Source of the DNA: Symbiodinium natans
Lineage: Eukaryota; Sar; Dinophyceae; Suessiales; Symbiodiniaceae
Direction: 5' to 3'
Length of the DNA: 64,000 bases
Assembly (NCBI GenBank): GCA_905221605.1
Contig: CAJNDS010000001.1
Coordinates: 2,959,749 to 3,023,748, forward strand
How positions within the stretch are numbered: the stretch's first letter is position 1; every line of letters starts with the position of its first letter. Shown piece after piece: positions 11,185-21,549 of this stretch. The translations under genes were made by a program, and so were the position numbers. The notes beneath the pieces were generated by a model. The model had not been told where the DNA came from. It worked only from the letters and a program-made list of their open reading frames with translations, and made no database searches.

Positions 11185-12023
11185 GTACGGGATGGTTTGG
11201 GGGTTTAGGGTTTAGGGTTTAGGGTTTAGGGTTTAGGGTTTAGGGTTTAGGGTTTAGGGTTTAGGTTTGAGGGTTTGCTTAGGGTTGAGCTTGGTCCTCC
11301 AAGAACCCTCAAACGCTTAGGGTTTGGGGTGCAGGGCCTAGGGTTTTGGCTCTCCAGGGTTCAGGGCTCACAGGGTTCATAGGGGGTTCTCACAGGCTTC
11401 ATAAAGGGTTTTGGGGGGTTTTCAATGTGGTTTATATGGAGTTCATACAGGGTTCATAGGGTTTCTAGGGGCTTATAGGGTTCATAAGGTTTGTAGGGTT
11501 ACTAGGGTTCATAGGGTTTATAGGGTTTGTTGGGGGGGTTATAGGGTGCATAGGGGTCAGGGGTTTCGGGTTTAGGGTTTTTAGGGTTTATCGGCCTCAC
11601 TTCGGGTGAGTTTTGATAGGGTTTTCATACCGTTTTATAGGGTTTGTTTGTAGGGTTTAGGGCAGATTTGATTCTGTTTACATAGGGTTTTAATACCGCT
11701 TTTATACGGTTTTTGATAGGGTCTAGGGCAGATTTGGTTCTGCACGCCTCCCTCGCCAGGTACTTGCCCACAGGCAGCTCTGCGCGGACTCCCGGAGTTC
11801 AGGGTTTAAGGTTTAGGGTTTAGGGTTTAGGGTAGCGTAGATTGCGAGATCTAAGCCCCCCAAACCTAAACCCCTAAACCCTCTAACCCCTCAACCCAAG
11901 TGAAGTCTAAGTTTGAAAGCGGAACCTTTTTTTCAAGCCCCGTAGCTCACCTCAGAAGTGACTGAAGCCCAAATCAGCCATTCATTGCCGGAGCATGGAG
12001 GTTCGCTGGGGCTGCTGTAGGGT

Positions 12024-12345
12024 TCGGGGTTTTGGGGTTTTGGGGTTTTGGGGTTTTGGGGTTTTGGGGTTTTGGGGTTTTGGGGTTTTGGGGTTTTGGG
12101 GTTTTGGGGTTTTGGGGTTTTGGGGTTTTGGGGTTTTGTTTTGGGGTGGGGGTTTGGGGTTTTGGGGTTTTGGGGTTTTGGGGTTTTGGGGTTTTGGGGT
12201 TTTGGGGTTTTGGGGTTTTGGGGTTTTGGGGTTTTGGGGTTTTGGGGTTTTGGGGTTTTGGGGTTTTGGGGTTTTGGGGTTTTGGGGTTTTGGGGTTTTG
12301 GATGTTTTGGGTGTTTTGGGTGTTTTGGGTGTTTTGGGTGTTTGG
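12024..12345. repeat. TTTTGGGG array (ciliate telomere type)
   Basis: About 33 units of TTTTGGGG with one break near 12137, then TTTTGGGTG units, passing into TTTAGGG at 12346. Long open frames here in three phases are artefacts of the period-8 repeat. Confidence 0.95.
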
Positions 12346-12820
12346 GTTTAGGGTTCAGGGTTTAGGGTTTAGGGTTTAGGGTTTAGGGCGTTGGAGATTT
12401 CGGCATTTGGCTTCGGTGTTGTCGTGTCCAAGGTGTTAGGGTTTGGTTTCTGGCGTCGGTTTACAAAGGTGCAGTACGTTCCGGATATCAGGAGTCGTCC
12501 TTCAGTGCTCTGGCTATTTGAGGGCTGCTAATTGCGTTTCTTTGGGGTTAGTTAGGGTTTCGGGTTTAGGGTTTAGGGTTTAGGGTTCAGGGTTCAGGGT
12601 TTAGGGTTCAGGGTTTAGGGTTTAGGGAGATTATAGTATACTACCCTCAAAAGGTACTACATACAAGCCTTTACGCAGTCGTCCCTGGCGGCTGGGTTTT
12701 GTGATTTGGTTTCACTGTGATGTGCTTGACAGAAGACCGAGTCTGGCATGTCCATTCCTTCCTTTCCTTTTAGGGTTTCGGGTTTCGGGTTTAGGGTTTA
12801 GGGTTTAGGGTTTAGGGTTT

Positions 12821-12884
12821 AGGGTTCAGGGTTCAGGGTTCAGGGTTCAGGGTTCAGGGTTCAGGGTTCAGGGTTCAGGGTTTA
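12821..12884. repeat. TTCAGGG variant array
   Basis: About nine units of TTCAGGG inside TTTAGGG. A similar block lies at 16706-16778. Each locus has its own homogenised variant. Confidence 0.85.
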
Positions 12885-12928
12885 GGGTTTAGGGTTTAGG
12901 GCTTCCTTTCCTTCCAAAAACTGCTTTT

Positions 12929-13026
12929 CTACTACTTGCTTAAGAACCCTAGAAAATTGTGAGATGAGAATCCCTATACTGCCCTTATAAGGAAGATTTT
13001 TTGGGAGGTTCTTAAGCAAATTGCAG
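12929..13026. mobile_element. Inverted-repeat element, family F4
   Basis: Starts ctactacTTGCTTAAGAACCC and ends GGGAGGTTCTTAAGCAA; the middle has CCCTATACTGCCCTTATAAGG. Other copies lie at 24272, 27853, 28414 and 39801, with a microsatellite-split relic around 33330-33460. Confidence 0.75.
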
Positions 13027-13317
13027 CTTTTGTGGGGCAGGCAAAGATGTAGGTGCAACATTCAGGTCTTCACCGGAAACCAGCACGCCATGATCACGTC
13101 TATTGCCACAGAAGGTCAGTGAAAGAGACGTCACCCCGTTCAAACACAGGCCAAAAAACCCTAAACCCTAAACCCTAAACTGATGCGGCAATAGAACTCA
13201 AGCCCTGCACATGTAAACCCCCCAAAGTCCTTAAGGCCCCAAAGCGCTAAACCCCAAAACCCCTAGAGCCCTATGTAAGACCTCTGACCTCAACCCTGCA
13301 CCATACACAAGCTGCAG

Positions 13318-13403
13318 ATCTTCCAACGTATGAGGTTGAGACGACGCGTTACCAATCTGCCCTGCAACGCCTCGGAATCACCACGCTTTCCGAGGCAGGG
13401 CTG
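13318..13403 (+). CDS. Exon of an unrecognised gene
   Basis: The acceptor acaagctgcag is followed by an open frame reading LPTYEVETTRYQSALQRLG and then ITTLSEAGL. It can end at the GTTGGC donor at 13404 or run slightly further. Amphipathic and helix-like; no family recognised. Confidence 0.55.
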
Positions 13404-14455
13404 GTTGGCAGCTCTAAATTGGGCACCCCGAGCCCGATATGATCCCCTCTACCCCCCCCCCACCCACCCACACATCACAGTGCACCATAGTGTGGGGCTA
13501 TGAAATAACCATATCTGGTGTTTCAAGGTCCTCATTTCTGAATACTGAAGGGGGCGCGGAGCTTTCGGCTTTTCCGAGGGTTGTGGTCTAGAGCTGTGAT
13601 TTGTTTTTTTGAGCTGATTAGATCCTGCGTCCTGGGTTTAGAATTTAGGTTCGGGGCATAGGGCTCGGAAAAACCTAAACCCCCGAACCCTAGACCCTAG
13701 ATCACCGACTAACCCTAAACCCTAAACCCTAAACCCCGAAGCCCAGGCAATCCTGGAACCTCTTCCTGGGTTCTTGCTTCGTAGACAGACATTAAGGCAA
13801 GCCTGAGGCGAAGATCCTTTAATCCGAAACCCTGCATCAACCCTACGGGTACCCTGAGACATTGTCGGAATTGGGGTTTCCGAGGTACAAATAGACTTGT
13901 AACCTACATTAAGCCTTAGACCTTAAACACCCCTCCCTTAAGGACCCTACAACGAAGATGTTGGAGTCACATGCACACCCATGACCGACCCCAACAAAAT
14001 TCATGGTTGACGGTTTAGGGTTCGTTTAGGGTTCATTCAGGGTTCAGGGTTTAGGGTTCAGGGTTTAGGGTTTAGGTTTTAGGGTTTAGGGTTGAGGACT
14101 TGCATTCTTCGACCCAATCCACCACCTCCCCCCTCCTGCAGCAACGTTCCGGAAGGAAGATCAAACACAGCCCTGCCCCTAGATGCCCTCCTCTTAACGT
14201 CTACCCCCACGCCACGCCCAACCCCATATTAATTGCCCCTACCACTCTTGCTTAACTTCGTAAATAGGAATGTTTAATACTAGGGCAGGCGGGAGGGGAG
14301 GTTGATACCAATGATAGTCTACGAATGCATATACCCTAAACCTGGAGCCCTAACCCGAAACCCCACGACCTCCTGGCCCTATCTCAACCTACTTTGCTGT
14401 CCTAAACCCTAAAACCTAAACCCTAAACCCTAAACCCTACTTTGCCCTTTTGTAG

Positions 14456-14546
14456 TCCCAGGGCTGCACCCAAAGCCCTGAAAGCTCCCACGCTCGACAC
14501 CCTCGTCCCAGCTAAGTTGCGAGGACCCTTGGAGCTTGAAGCTGTT
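14456..14546 (+). CDS. Exon of an unrecognised gene
   Basis: The acceptor ccttttgtag precedes APKALKAPTLDTLVPAKLRG and then PLELEAV; a GTATAG donor at 14547 doubles as a stop if unspliced. It lies between a CCCTAAA and a TTTAGGG array. Confidence 0.5.
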
Positions 14547-15462
14547 GTATAGGGTTTAGGGTTTCGGGTTTCGGGTTTAGGGTTTCGGGTTTCGGGTTTC
14601 GGGTATATTTTCCTGAGAAGAAGGGGTTTAGGGTTTAGGGTTGAGGGTCACCTGATATATGACATAAAAGCCAGGGGCTCTCCGGCAGCCTATAGCAAGC
14701 TTTAGGGTTCAGGGTTTTGAGTGCATAGTTTCGGGTTTAGGGTTTAGGGTTTAGGGCTACAGGCTTTGGCGCCTTTTGCTTCCAGGCAGTGGGTGTCCTG
14801 GTGCTTCGAGGCACCCAGGTTCAGGCGCGATGGGAGTCCGGGTGCGGTGCAGCTGTAGGGTTTTAGGGTTTAGGGTTTAGGGTTTGGGGTTTAGGGTTTC
14901 GGGTTTAGGGTTTGGGGTTTAGGGTTTCGGGTTTAGGGTTTCGGGTTTACTGTAGGGTTTCGGGTTTGGGTTTTGGGGTTGAGAGTTTCGCGTCTAGGGT
15001 TTCGGGTTAGGGTGTAGGGCTGCGGTGCATCTGCGCAGAGTCCGGGCTCAGGGTTTCCCGATCTTCCTGCAAGGTAGTACTGTAGGTAGGTAATCTTGCT
15101 GAATCAGTACACGTGATACTTGTTGGGATACTATTATCCCTTATAATTAGAACTCAAAGTGTACACTGGGGGCGTATGAAACTCAGCAGCTAAGATTCTT
15201 GTTGGGGGGAGCCCAAAACCCTCCTTCACCGAAACCCCAGAGAGGCTAAGCCTTGAGTTTCCACATGAACTTAGAATTTTAGGGGTTTAAGGTTTAGGGT
15301 TTAGGGTTTAGGGCTGAGGGTTTCCCAGAGTAACTCGGTGACCCAGGAAGGTACCAGTTTTGCAGGAGGCCTAAACCCGGAACTCGGGGCCTGGCTATAC
15401 CCTATTGATGAAGTATGCGGGTGGTGTGAACAAATGACCCCAGTCAGGCCCTAAACCCCAAA

Positions 15463-15570
15463 CCCCAAACCTAAAAAACCCTAGTCCCCAAACCCCAAAC
15501 CCCAAACCCCAAACCCCAAACCCCAAACCCCAAACCCCAAACCCCAAACCCCAAACCCCAAACCCCAAAC
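15463..15570. repeat. CCCCAAA variant array
   Basis: About 13 units of CCCCAAA (TTTGGGG on the other strand), a locally homogenised telomere-repeat variant that passes into CCCTAAA. Confidence 0.85.
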
Positions 15571-15605
15571 CCTAAACCCTAAACCCTTAAACCCTAAACC
15601 TTGAG

Positions 15606-15680
15606 CTTGCTACGTTGCCCCGGAGGCTCGCATCGCTGGCGAACCACGGCACGAGCTGTGGCATGGGCCCCAACGAGGGG
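15606..15680 (+). CDS. Possible exon, unrecognised
   Basis: Unique block between CCCTAAA and TTTAGGG arrays with two open frames: LATLPRRLASLANHGTSCG, or YVAPEARIAGEPRHELWHG in the next phase. I cannot choose between them. Confidence 0.35.
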
Positions 15681-16208
15681 TTTAGGGTTTAGGGTTTAGG
15701 GTTTAGGGTTTAGGGCTTAGGGCTTAGGGTTTAGGATTGGGATTTGGGGTTTAGGGTTTAGGGGTCTAGGGTTTGAGGTATCTTCCTTCAGGATCGGTTT
15801 TCCCAGGTTCTGGGGTCCCTCTGGACGTAGTTCCCTTCACTATAAACCCTGACTTCCCCGTGAGCTGCCTCAGGAAACCAGCCTAAGCAAGAAGACTATC
15901 CCCTAACTCTAAACCCTAAACCCTAAACCCCAAACTCTAAACCCTAAAGCCTTGAAGGTTATTGTGTCCCTCAACCGAGGGCTGAGGGCAGAGGATTCAG
16001 GACCATGAAGGTCCTCCGAGGATTCCAAAGTTTAGGGTTTAGGGTTTAAGGTTTAGGGTTTAGGGTTTGGGGTTTAGGGTTTAGGGTTTGGGTTTTGGGT
16101 TTAGGGTTTGGGGTTAGGGTTTAGGGTTTAGGGTTCAGGGTTTAGGAAAGCATTCCCCGGAGAAAAAAGTCCGCGGCCCAGGCGTTCCTCTAAACTTGTT
16201 GAATTGTT

Positions 16209-16320
16209 CATGGGTTTCCCTTCTACCCCCCTCTGTACTACCCCGCCTTGGTCCCCCCCCTTAAACAACCTTAACTAGGCTGAATAGCCTTAAATATGGG
16301 GGGAATCTGGGGCCTCACAC
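16209..16320. mobile_element. Element F2, partial
   Basis: The left arm CATGGGTTTCCCTTCTACC matches the F2 copies at 17429, 31586, 56844 and 60398. The right arm is weak. Confidence 0.45.
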
Positions 16321-17428
16321 TATTCCTACTTACAACAGTTGAATTGTAAACTTTTGTGTTTCCCTACTTGGCAGGAAAGATGAGGCTTAACAGCTTTTCC
16401 CCTTAGTTATTGGAGAAGGAAGTATTAGGAGGTTTTGGGTAAAGCCTGAACCCTAAACCCGAAACTCTAGCAAGGCCCGCCCCACCCCCCCCCCCTCCCC
16501 CAACTAAAGCCTAAGCCCGAAAGGGACGGAAGGCTGCGGACTTTGGGAAGATAACCCTAAACCCTAAACCCTACACCCTAAACCCTAAACCCTCAACCCT
16601 CAACCCTAAACCCTAAACCCTAAACCCTAAACCCTAAACCCTAAACCCTGCTGCCGGACATCGATGGCGCCCACCACACCCTGAACCCGACTGATGCTCG
16701 CATACGGTTTAGGGTTAGGGTTCAGGGTTCAGGGCTCAGGGCTCAGGGTTCAGGGTTCAGGGTTCAGGGTTCAGGGTTTAGGGTTTAGGGTTTAGGGACT
16801 GGCTGTCTCTCATGGGGTTACCAGACCTCAAAAAAGGTGAGGCGCCTACGGGCGTGCAGAATTGCAGGGCTATCTCGGGATTAAGGGTCCTAGGCCCTAG
16901 CCGCTAAACCCTAAACCCTAAACCCCAAACCCTAAACCCTAAACCCTAAACCCTAATTAAACCCTAAACCCTAAACCCTAAACCTTGGAAGTTTAGGGTT
17001 CGGAGTCTGTAGGGTTAGTGTCAAGGACGCAGGTGGAGAGGGAACCTAAACCCTAATAAAACAAAAAATGGCTTCGGACATCCCACGGCTGGGAGCCTCG
17101 TATGTAGGCAGAATGAGAGCAGCCCGGTCGCAGAAGCGGTTTTTAGGGGCTTCAGGGGGTTTAGGTCGATTTAGGGTTTGGGCTTTGGATTTAGTGCTTA
17201 GGGCTGAGGGCTTAGGGCTTCGGGCTTAGATAGACCCAACTTGAGGAGAAGCTCCATGGAAGCCGGACCTCACAGAGGTAGTCCGATTGTTTCTACTCGA
17301 CTTTGTTTCCGAACCAGGGCGCGGAATTGCGTGGCAAGGTTGTCGCACCTCCAAAAGAAGAGTGACCGAGCAGCCGAGCATTCCGAGCACTTGTAGTGAA
17401 AACCGCAACTTCCTAACCAACAAACCAT

Positions 17429-17580
17429 CATGGGTTCCCCTAGCACTCCCCTCTTTGCTACCCCCCACTAGGCCCCCCCTATAATCAAGGCTATTTAGAG
17501 ATCAAGCAGTCAAACTAAGGCTACTTAAGGGGGGAACCTACAAGGGCAGTATAGAGGGGGGGTAGTAGGGATACACATGA
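17429..17580. mobile_element. Inverted-repeat element, family F2
   Basis: Left arm CATGGGTTCCCCTAGCAC; right arm GAGGGGGGGTAGTAGGGAT then ACACATG. The palindromic frame explains the long open frames on both strands here. Confidence 0.6.
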
Positions 17581-18053
17581 AACCACGGTGAACAAGCCGA
17601 ACACCCCAAGCCCTCAAGCTGAAACCACATAGGCAGCAAGCCTAGTGGTTTAGACAGTGTACTTTGGAAAACTGGGGGATTGAGCGACAGACGCCTCAAA
17701 GAAATGCACTTAAGGTACTTAAGGTTCTGAAGCCAAAGGCCCTTACACTGAAGGTTTTTCGGGGAACTGAAGCCACGAATGCCACTTTGAAAACATCATC
17801 CGCGCCTCTTGCTGGTCATACCTGAACCTGGACGAAGCACGTGCACCTGTGTCAAATGTCTTTGAGCCTGAAACATCATATAAGCACAGCCGGTTCCCTT
17901 CCCAAAAACACGCGCGGGTCGTCCGTCCGCTTGGGTGCCCATTACCATCGTGGGATGCCGATAGCAAGGCTCACACGACCGGAGTTCGGATGTAACCCTA
18001 AACCCTAAGCCCTAAACCAAATCCCCGAAGCGAAGCCGCTTTGAAGCTTGCAG

Positions 18054-18147
18054 CACTGGCCTAGGGCAGACCACAGCTTTCTGAGCGCGGTGGTGCAGCA
18101 GTCTGCACTCTCCGAGGGAGCAGCGTCTTCCGGCATGCATGGACTTG
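18054..18147 (+). CDS. Possible exon, unrecognised
   Basis: The acceptor tgaagcttgcag precedes HWPRADHSFLSAVVQQSALS and then EGAASSGMHGL, ending at a GTGTGG donor. Open frames on the other strand overlap it. Moderate coding character. Confidence 0.4.
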
Positions 18148-18573
18148 GTGTGGCTTTTCCCCAAGGGTCCATCCACATATATACAGAAACATGTATACTT
18201 GGGCCTTCAAGGGGTTCCCACGTATTAGCCTTAGGGCCCAAGTATGTACCACATAGGCACATGGACCTTTAGGGTTTTCGTGGTCGAATGTCGTCAGGTG
18301 CGGGTCACGATGAAAGGTGGAGGAGCGTAAGTACGCACCGTGCGAAAGAGTGCTTGTCTTGTTGGGCATCCACTGCTGTCGTCTACCCAAAGCCCGACCG
18401 TTGAAAACCCTGAGCCTGAAACCCTAAACCCCAAACCCTAAAGCGTAAACCCTAAACCCTAAACCCAAAACCTGCTGACCTTCATGTTTCAAGGCTCCCC
18501 CCACCTGCATGTCTCAATGTTTTTTCTGAACGCCTTACGCCCTTTCACACCCCTTCGGCTTGAACAGTTATAG

Positions 18574-18690
18574 GCAAGTTATAGGGGTTTCCGAAATTAG
18601 GGGTACCTTATTGGGGTCCTTATTGTAAGGGATCCTACTATTTGGGGGTCTGTTTGGGGGGCACCCGTATTTTCGTAAAAAACCCTTATA
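18574..18690. mobile_element. Short dispersed repeat, family F8
   Basis: Shares GGGGTACCTTATTGGGG, then GGATCCTACTATTTGGG and a G-rich end with 58680-58755, and loosely with 4500-4568. Non-coding. Confidence 0.45.
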
Positions 18691-18772
18691 TCCAGAGAAC
18701 CCCACTTAAATTCTATCAGGAACCCTTCTCGTAGTAGAACTTAAGGGTGAGCCCTAAGGCTTATAAACCTTC

Positions 18773-18774
<2 letters not shown>

Positions 18775-18809
<35 letters not shown>
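18775..18809. repeat. Poly-C tract
   Basis: About 35 C. Comparable C or G runs of 15-35 lie at 19456, 21518, 25573, 27640, 42961, 58151 and 61245. Confidence 0.9.
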
Positions 18810-18818
<9 letters not shown>

Positions 18819-18912
18819 CTGGGGCAACCTTGAAGTCTCCTAAACCCTAAACCCTAAACCCTAAACCCTACACCCTACACCCTACACCCTAAACCCTAAA
18901 CCCGCCTCCGAG

Positions 18913-19003
18913 GGCGACGCCGCCAGCCCCAGCAGCGGCGCCCACCACGCCCAGCCCACCACCGCCCGGCCCACCACCGCCCATGACCAAGGCCTGCTTG
19001 GGA
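18913..19003 (+). CDS. Exon of an unrecognised gene, low-complexity linker
   Basis: 91 nt from the acceptor cctccgag to a canonical GTGAGC donor. It reads GDAASPSSGAHHAQPTTARP and then TTAHDQGLLG, an Ala/Pro/Thr/His-rich linker with nearly every third base G or C. The opposite strand is also open, as expected for such GC bias. Confidence 0.5.
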
Positions 19004-19317
19004 GTGAGCTTGGGGTTTGGGGTTTAGGACTTGAGGGCCGGAGGCAGGGAGGACGAAAGCTCGGGGGCCGGAAGCAAGAGCAAAGTTGCAAGAGAAAGTG
19101 CGGGCAGGGCCCAGTTGGAGGCATGCTTGAGGGGCCAGCGTCTTCTTTTCAGCCGTCGCAGTGTTGGGTAGATACTAGCTTCTTGCAATCAACTAGCTTG
19201 TTGCAATCAACACATAACTAGTGGGCGGCGACGCATGTTGTGCTGGGACCCTGACTCACGCGCTGCGGTCAACACGCGACGGAGTCAGGTCTTGACGTAA
19301 AAACGCCTCCCCTTAAG

Positions 19318-19480
19318 GTATTGATATATCAATTTACCCCCCCCCCCCCACCCCCCCCCCTCCAAAACCAGGGAATTCGTGTGATGTATCAATTTACCCC
19401 CACCCCCCCCCTCCCCCCTTCCAAAACCAAGGAATTCGTGTGATATATCAATTTACCCCCCCCCCCCCCCCCCCCCCCCC
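19318..19480. repeat. Three tandem copies of a ~60-bp C-rich unit
   Basis: GATATATCAATTTACCCCC recurs at about 19323, 19383 and 19441, each followed by a C run; the first two are followed by TCCAAAACCA(A/G)GGAATTCGTG. Confidence 0.9.
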
Positions 19481-19659
19481 TAATAAAATAGTATCAATAA
19501 TACGCTGTTTTCTGGCCGTGGTCGGCCCCCTGCTGCTAAAGCAGATAAAACTCCAGCTTCGCTACGCGAGCTTTCGTGATTTAGGCTACCAGGTTGAAGG
19601 TTTAGGGTTTCGGGTTTTGGGTTTCGGGTTTAGGGATTAGGGTTTAGGGTAAAGGGTTA

Positions 19660-20410
19660 CTTTTTATGATGAAAGCATTGTCATCGTTTCCTCTACATTT
19701 TCATGCGGAAGACATGAGAGAGGAACACATGAGAAACTGATTATGTCAATGGCAATTAAAATGTTTTTTGTTCCTCTTGTCCTGTTTGAATAGGAAAACC
19801 ATTAATTGTAATCGGAAAGTCTCTATGTTCTCTATATTTGAACATGAAAACCTCTCTCTTTTCTCTATGCTTTCATAGGAACCTGTATTCTGTCCATATT
19901 TTGATACGAAAACCTCTATTTTCTTGTTATCTTAATCGGAAGACCTCTATTTTCTCCATATTTAAATGTCAAGACCTCTATTTTCTCTTAATTTTGATTT
20001 GAATATCCTTTATTCTTTCGCGACATTTCAATATTAAAACCTCTATTTCCTCTATGTCGTCATAGGAAAAACCTCTAATTTCTCTATATTTTATAACGAC
20101 AACCTCCATTTTTCTACAGTTTACTATTTTGTCTGTATTTTCAGACTTCTCTACATTTCATGAGGAAGACATGAGAGAGAAATACATCAGCAGCTAATTC
20201 TCCATATTTTCATGAGAGTCTATGCATTATCTCTATCTGGGACTCGCAAACAACAAGTACTTTTTGTTCATGTTTTCCATATTCTCATAGCGCAAGCTCA
20301 ATTTTCTCGATTTTTTGCGAAGAAGACGTTTATATCTCCATTCTTGATCGGAAAGTTCGGCTTCCGCTATATTTTTGAACTTTGGTAGGAAGCAATCATT
20401 TTTTCTCTTG
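19660..20410. repeat. AT-rich degenerate minisatellite
   Basis: About 750 bp unlike its surroundings: no TTTAGGG, and repeated words TTTTCTCTATATTTTCATA and GGAAAACCTCTATT at roughly 40-60 bp spacing, strongly diverged. No coding frame. Confidence 0.8.
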
Positions 20411-20419
20411 TTTTAGGGG

Positions 20420-20770
20420 GGTTAGGGGGTGCACAGCCCCCCGATTTGCAAGCACAATTCTGGCATCTGGGTTTGGAAGGGATACGTATGCTTTGAAGCA
20501 AGCTTGTCCGGCTTAAAAAGGGGGCGCAGCCCCCCCCCCCCCCCCATTGCAAACACAATGCTCGTATCAGGGGTTTGGAGGGGATTCATTCGTATGCTTT
20601 CAAGCAAGCTTGCCCGACTTGAAAAAAGCAGGTGGCCCCCCCTTTGCAAACGCAACGTTAGCAGCATGGGGAAGGGGTTCGTGTGATTTGAATCAAGCTT
20701 GCCCGGCATTAAAAAGCGGGGGTGTTGGGCGGGGGCGGGGGCAGAGCCCCGCGTCAGGGGGGTATGCGCT
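20420..20770. repeat. ~100-bp satellite, three to four copies
   Basis: The unit holds GCAAACACAAT, TGGGTTTGGA(A/G)GGGAT, CGTATGCTTT, AAGCAAGCTTGCCCGGC, TTAAAAAG, then a G/C-run hairpin. Copies start near 20443, 20547 and 20643. The open frames on both strands are satellite translations. Confidence 0.8.
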
Positions 20771-21072
20771 AAGGGACAGGGATGCATATCGTCGCTTGGA
20801 GTCGTATACTTCGAGGTTAGTTAGGGTTTAGGGTTCAGGGTTTAGGGTTTATAGTTTACAGACGCATTAGCCGTGATGCCTTTAGCCCAGAAATAGCCAC
20901 CCGAGTCCCAAAAACGGTTGTACATGGGTTGTCTGAACTCTCAGCCCTAAACCCTAAACCCATGAAGCCCGAGTAAGGCAACCCTAAACCCTGAACCCTA
21001 AACCCTAAACCCTAAACCCTAAACCCTAAACCCTAAACCCTAAACCCCTCAAGTAAGGCAAGAGTCTGCCAG

Positions 21073-21160
21073 GACCCTTCCACGGATCCCTATGCTGCCG
21101 CCTCCAATGCGGCCGCCGCTGTTTCCGCAGCCACGACCACTGCCGCCACGGGCAACGAAG
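21073..21160 (+). CDS. Exon of an unrecognised gene, Ala/Thr-rich
   Basis: The acceptor agtctgccag precedes DPSTDPYAAASNAAAAVSAA then TTTAATGNE, and a GC donor at 21161. Strong G/C third-position bias. It looks like a linker or transit region; function unknown. Confidence 0.5.
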
Positions 21161-21514
21161 GCCCTTAAGTTGAGAGGAAAATTTAGTGTTTAGGGCTTAG
21201 GGCTTAGGGCTTAGGGCTTAGGGTTTAGGGTTTAGGGCATCTATACACCTCAAAAGCCTTAAAGCCTTAAGCCCTGAAGGCATCTGCATCATAACCCCTA
21301 AGCCCAGGGGCTCCGATGGCTGTGCGGAGGCTTCAATGAACATTTTCCCCGTAAAATGTAGAGATCCAACTGTAGCCTCAACCTGTCAGGTTGGGCAAAG
21401 AGTCATCTTTCTTCCTAAGCCCTAAACCTGAACCCTAAACCCTGGAGGGGGGGGGGGGGTGGTGGTTGTGTTGCCGGATATTAGGGTTGAGGGTTTTGCG
21501 TTTATTTTTTTTGG

Positions 21515-21549
<35 letters not shown>

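Noticed and set aside
11995-12379. Three overlapping open frames of 105-118 codons (Gly-Phe-Trp rich)
   Set aside because: They are translations of the TTTTGGGG array in each phase; no codon bias or start context.
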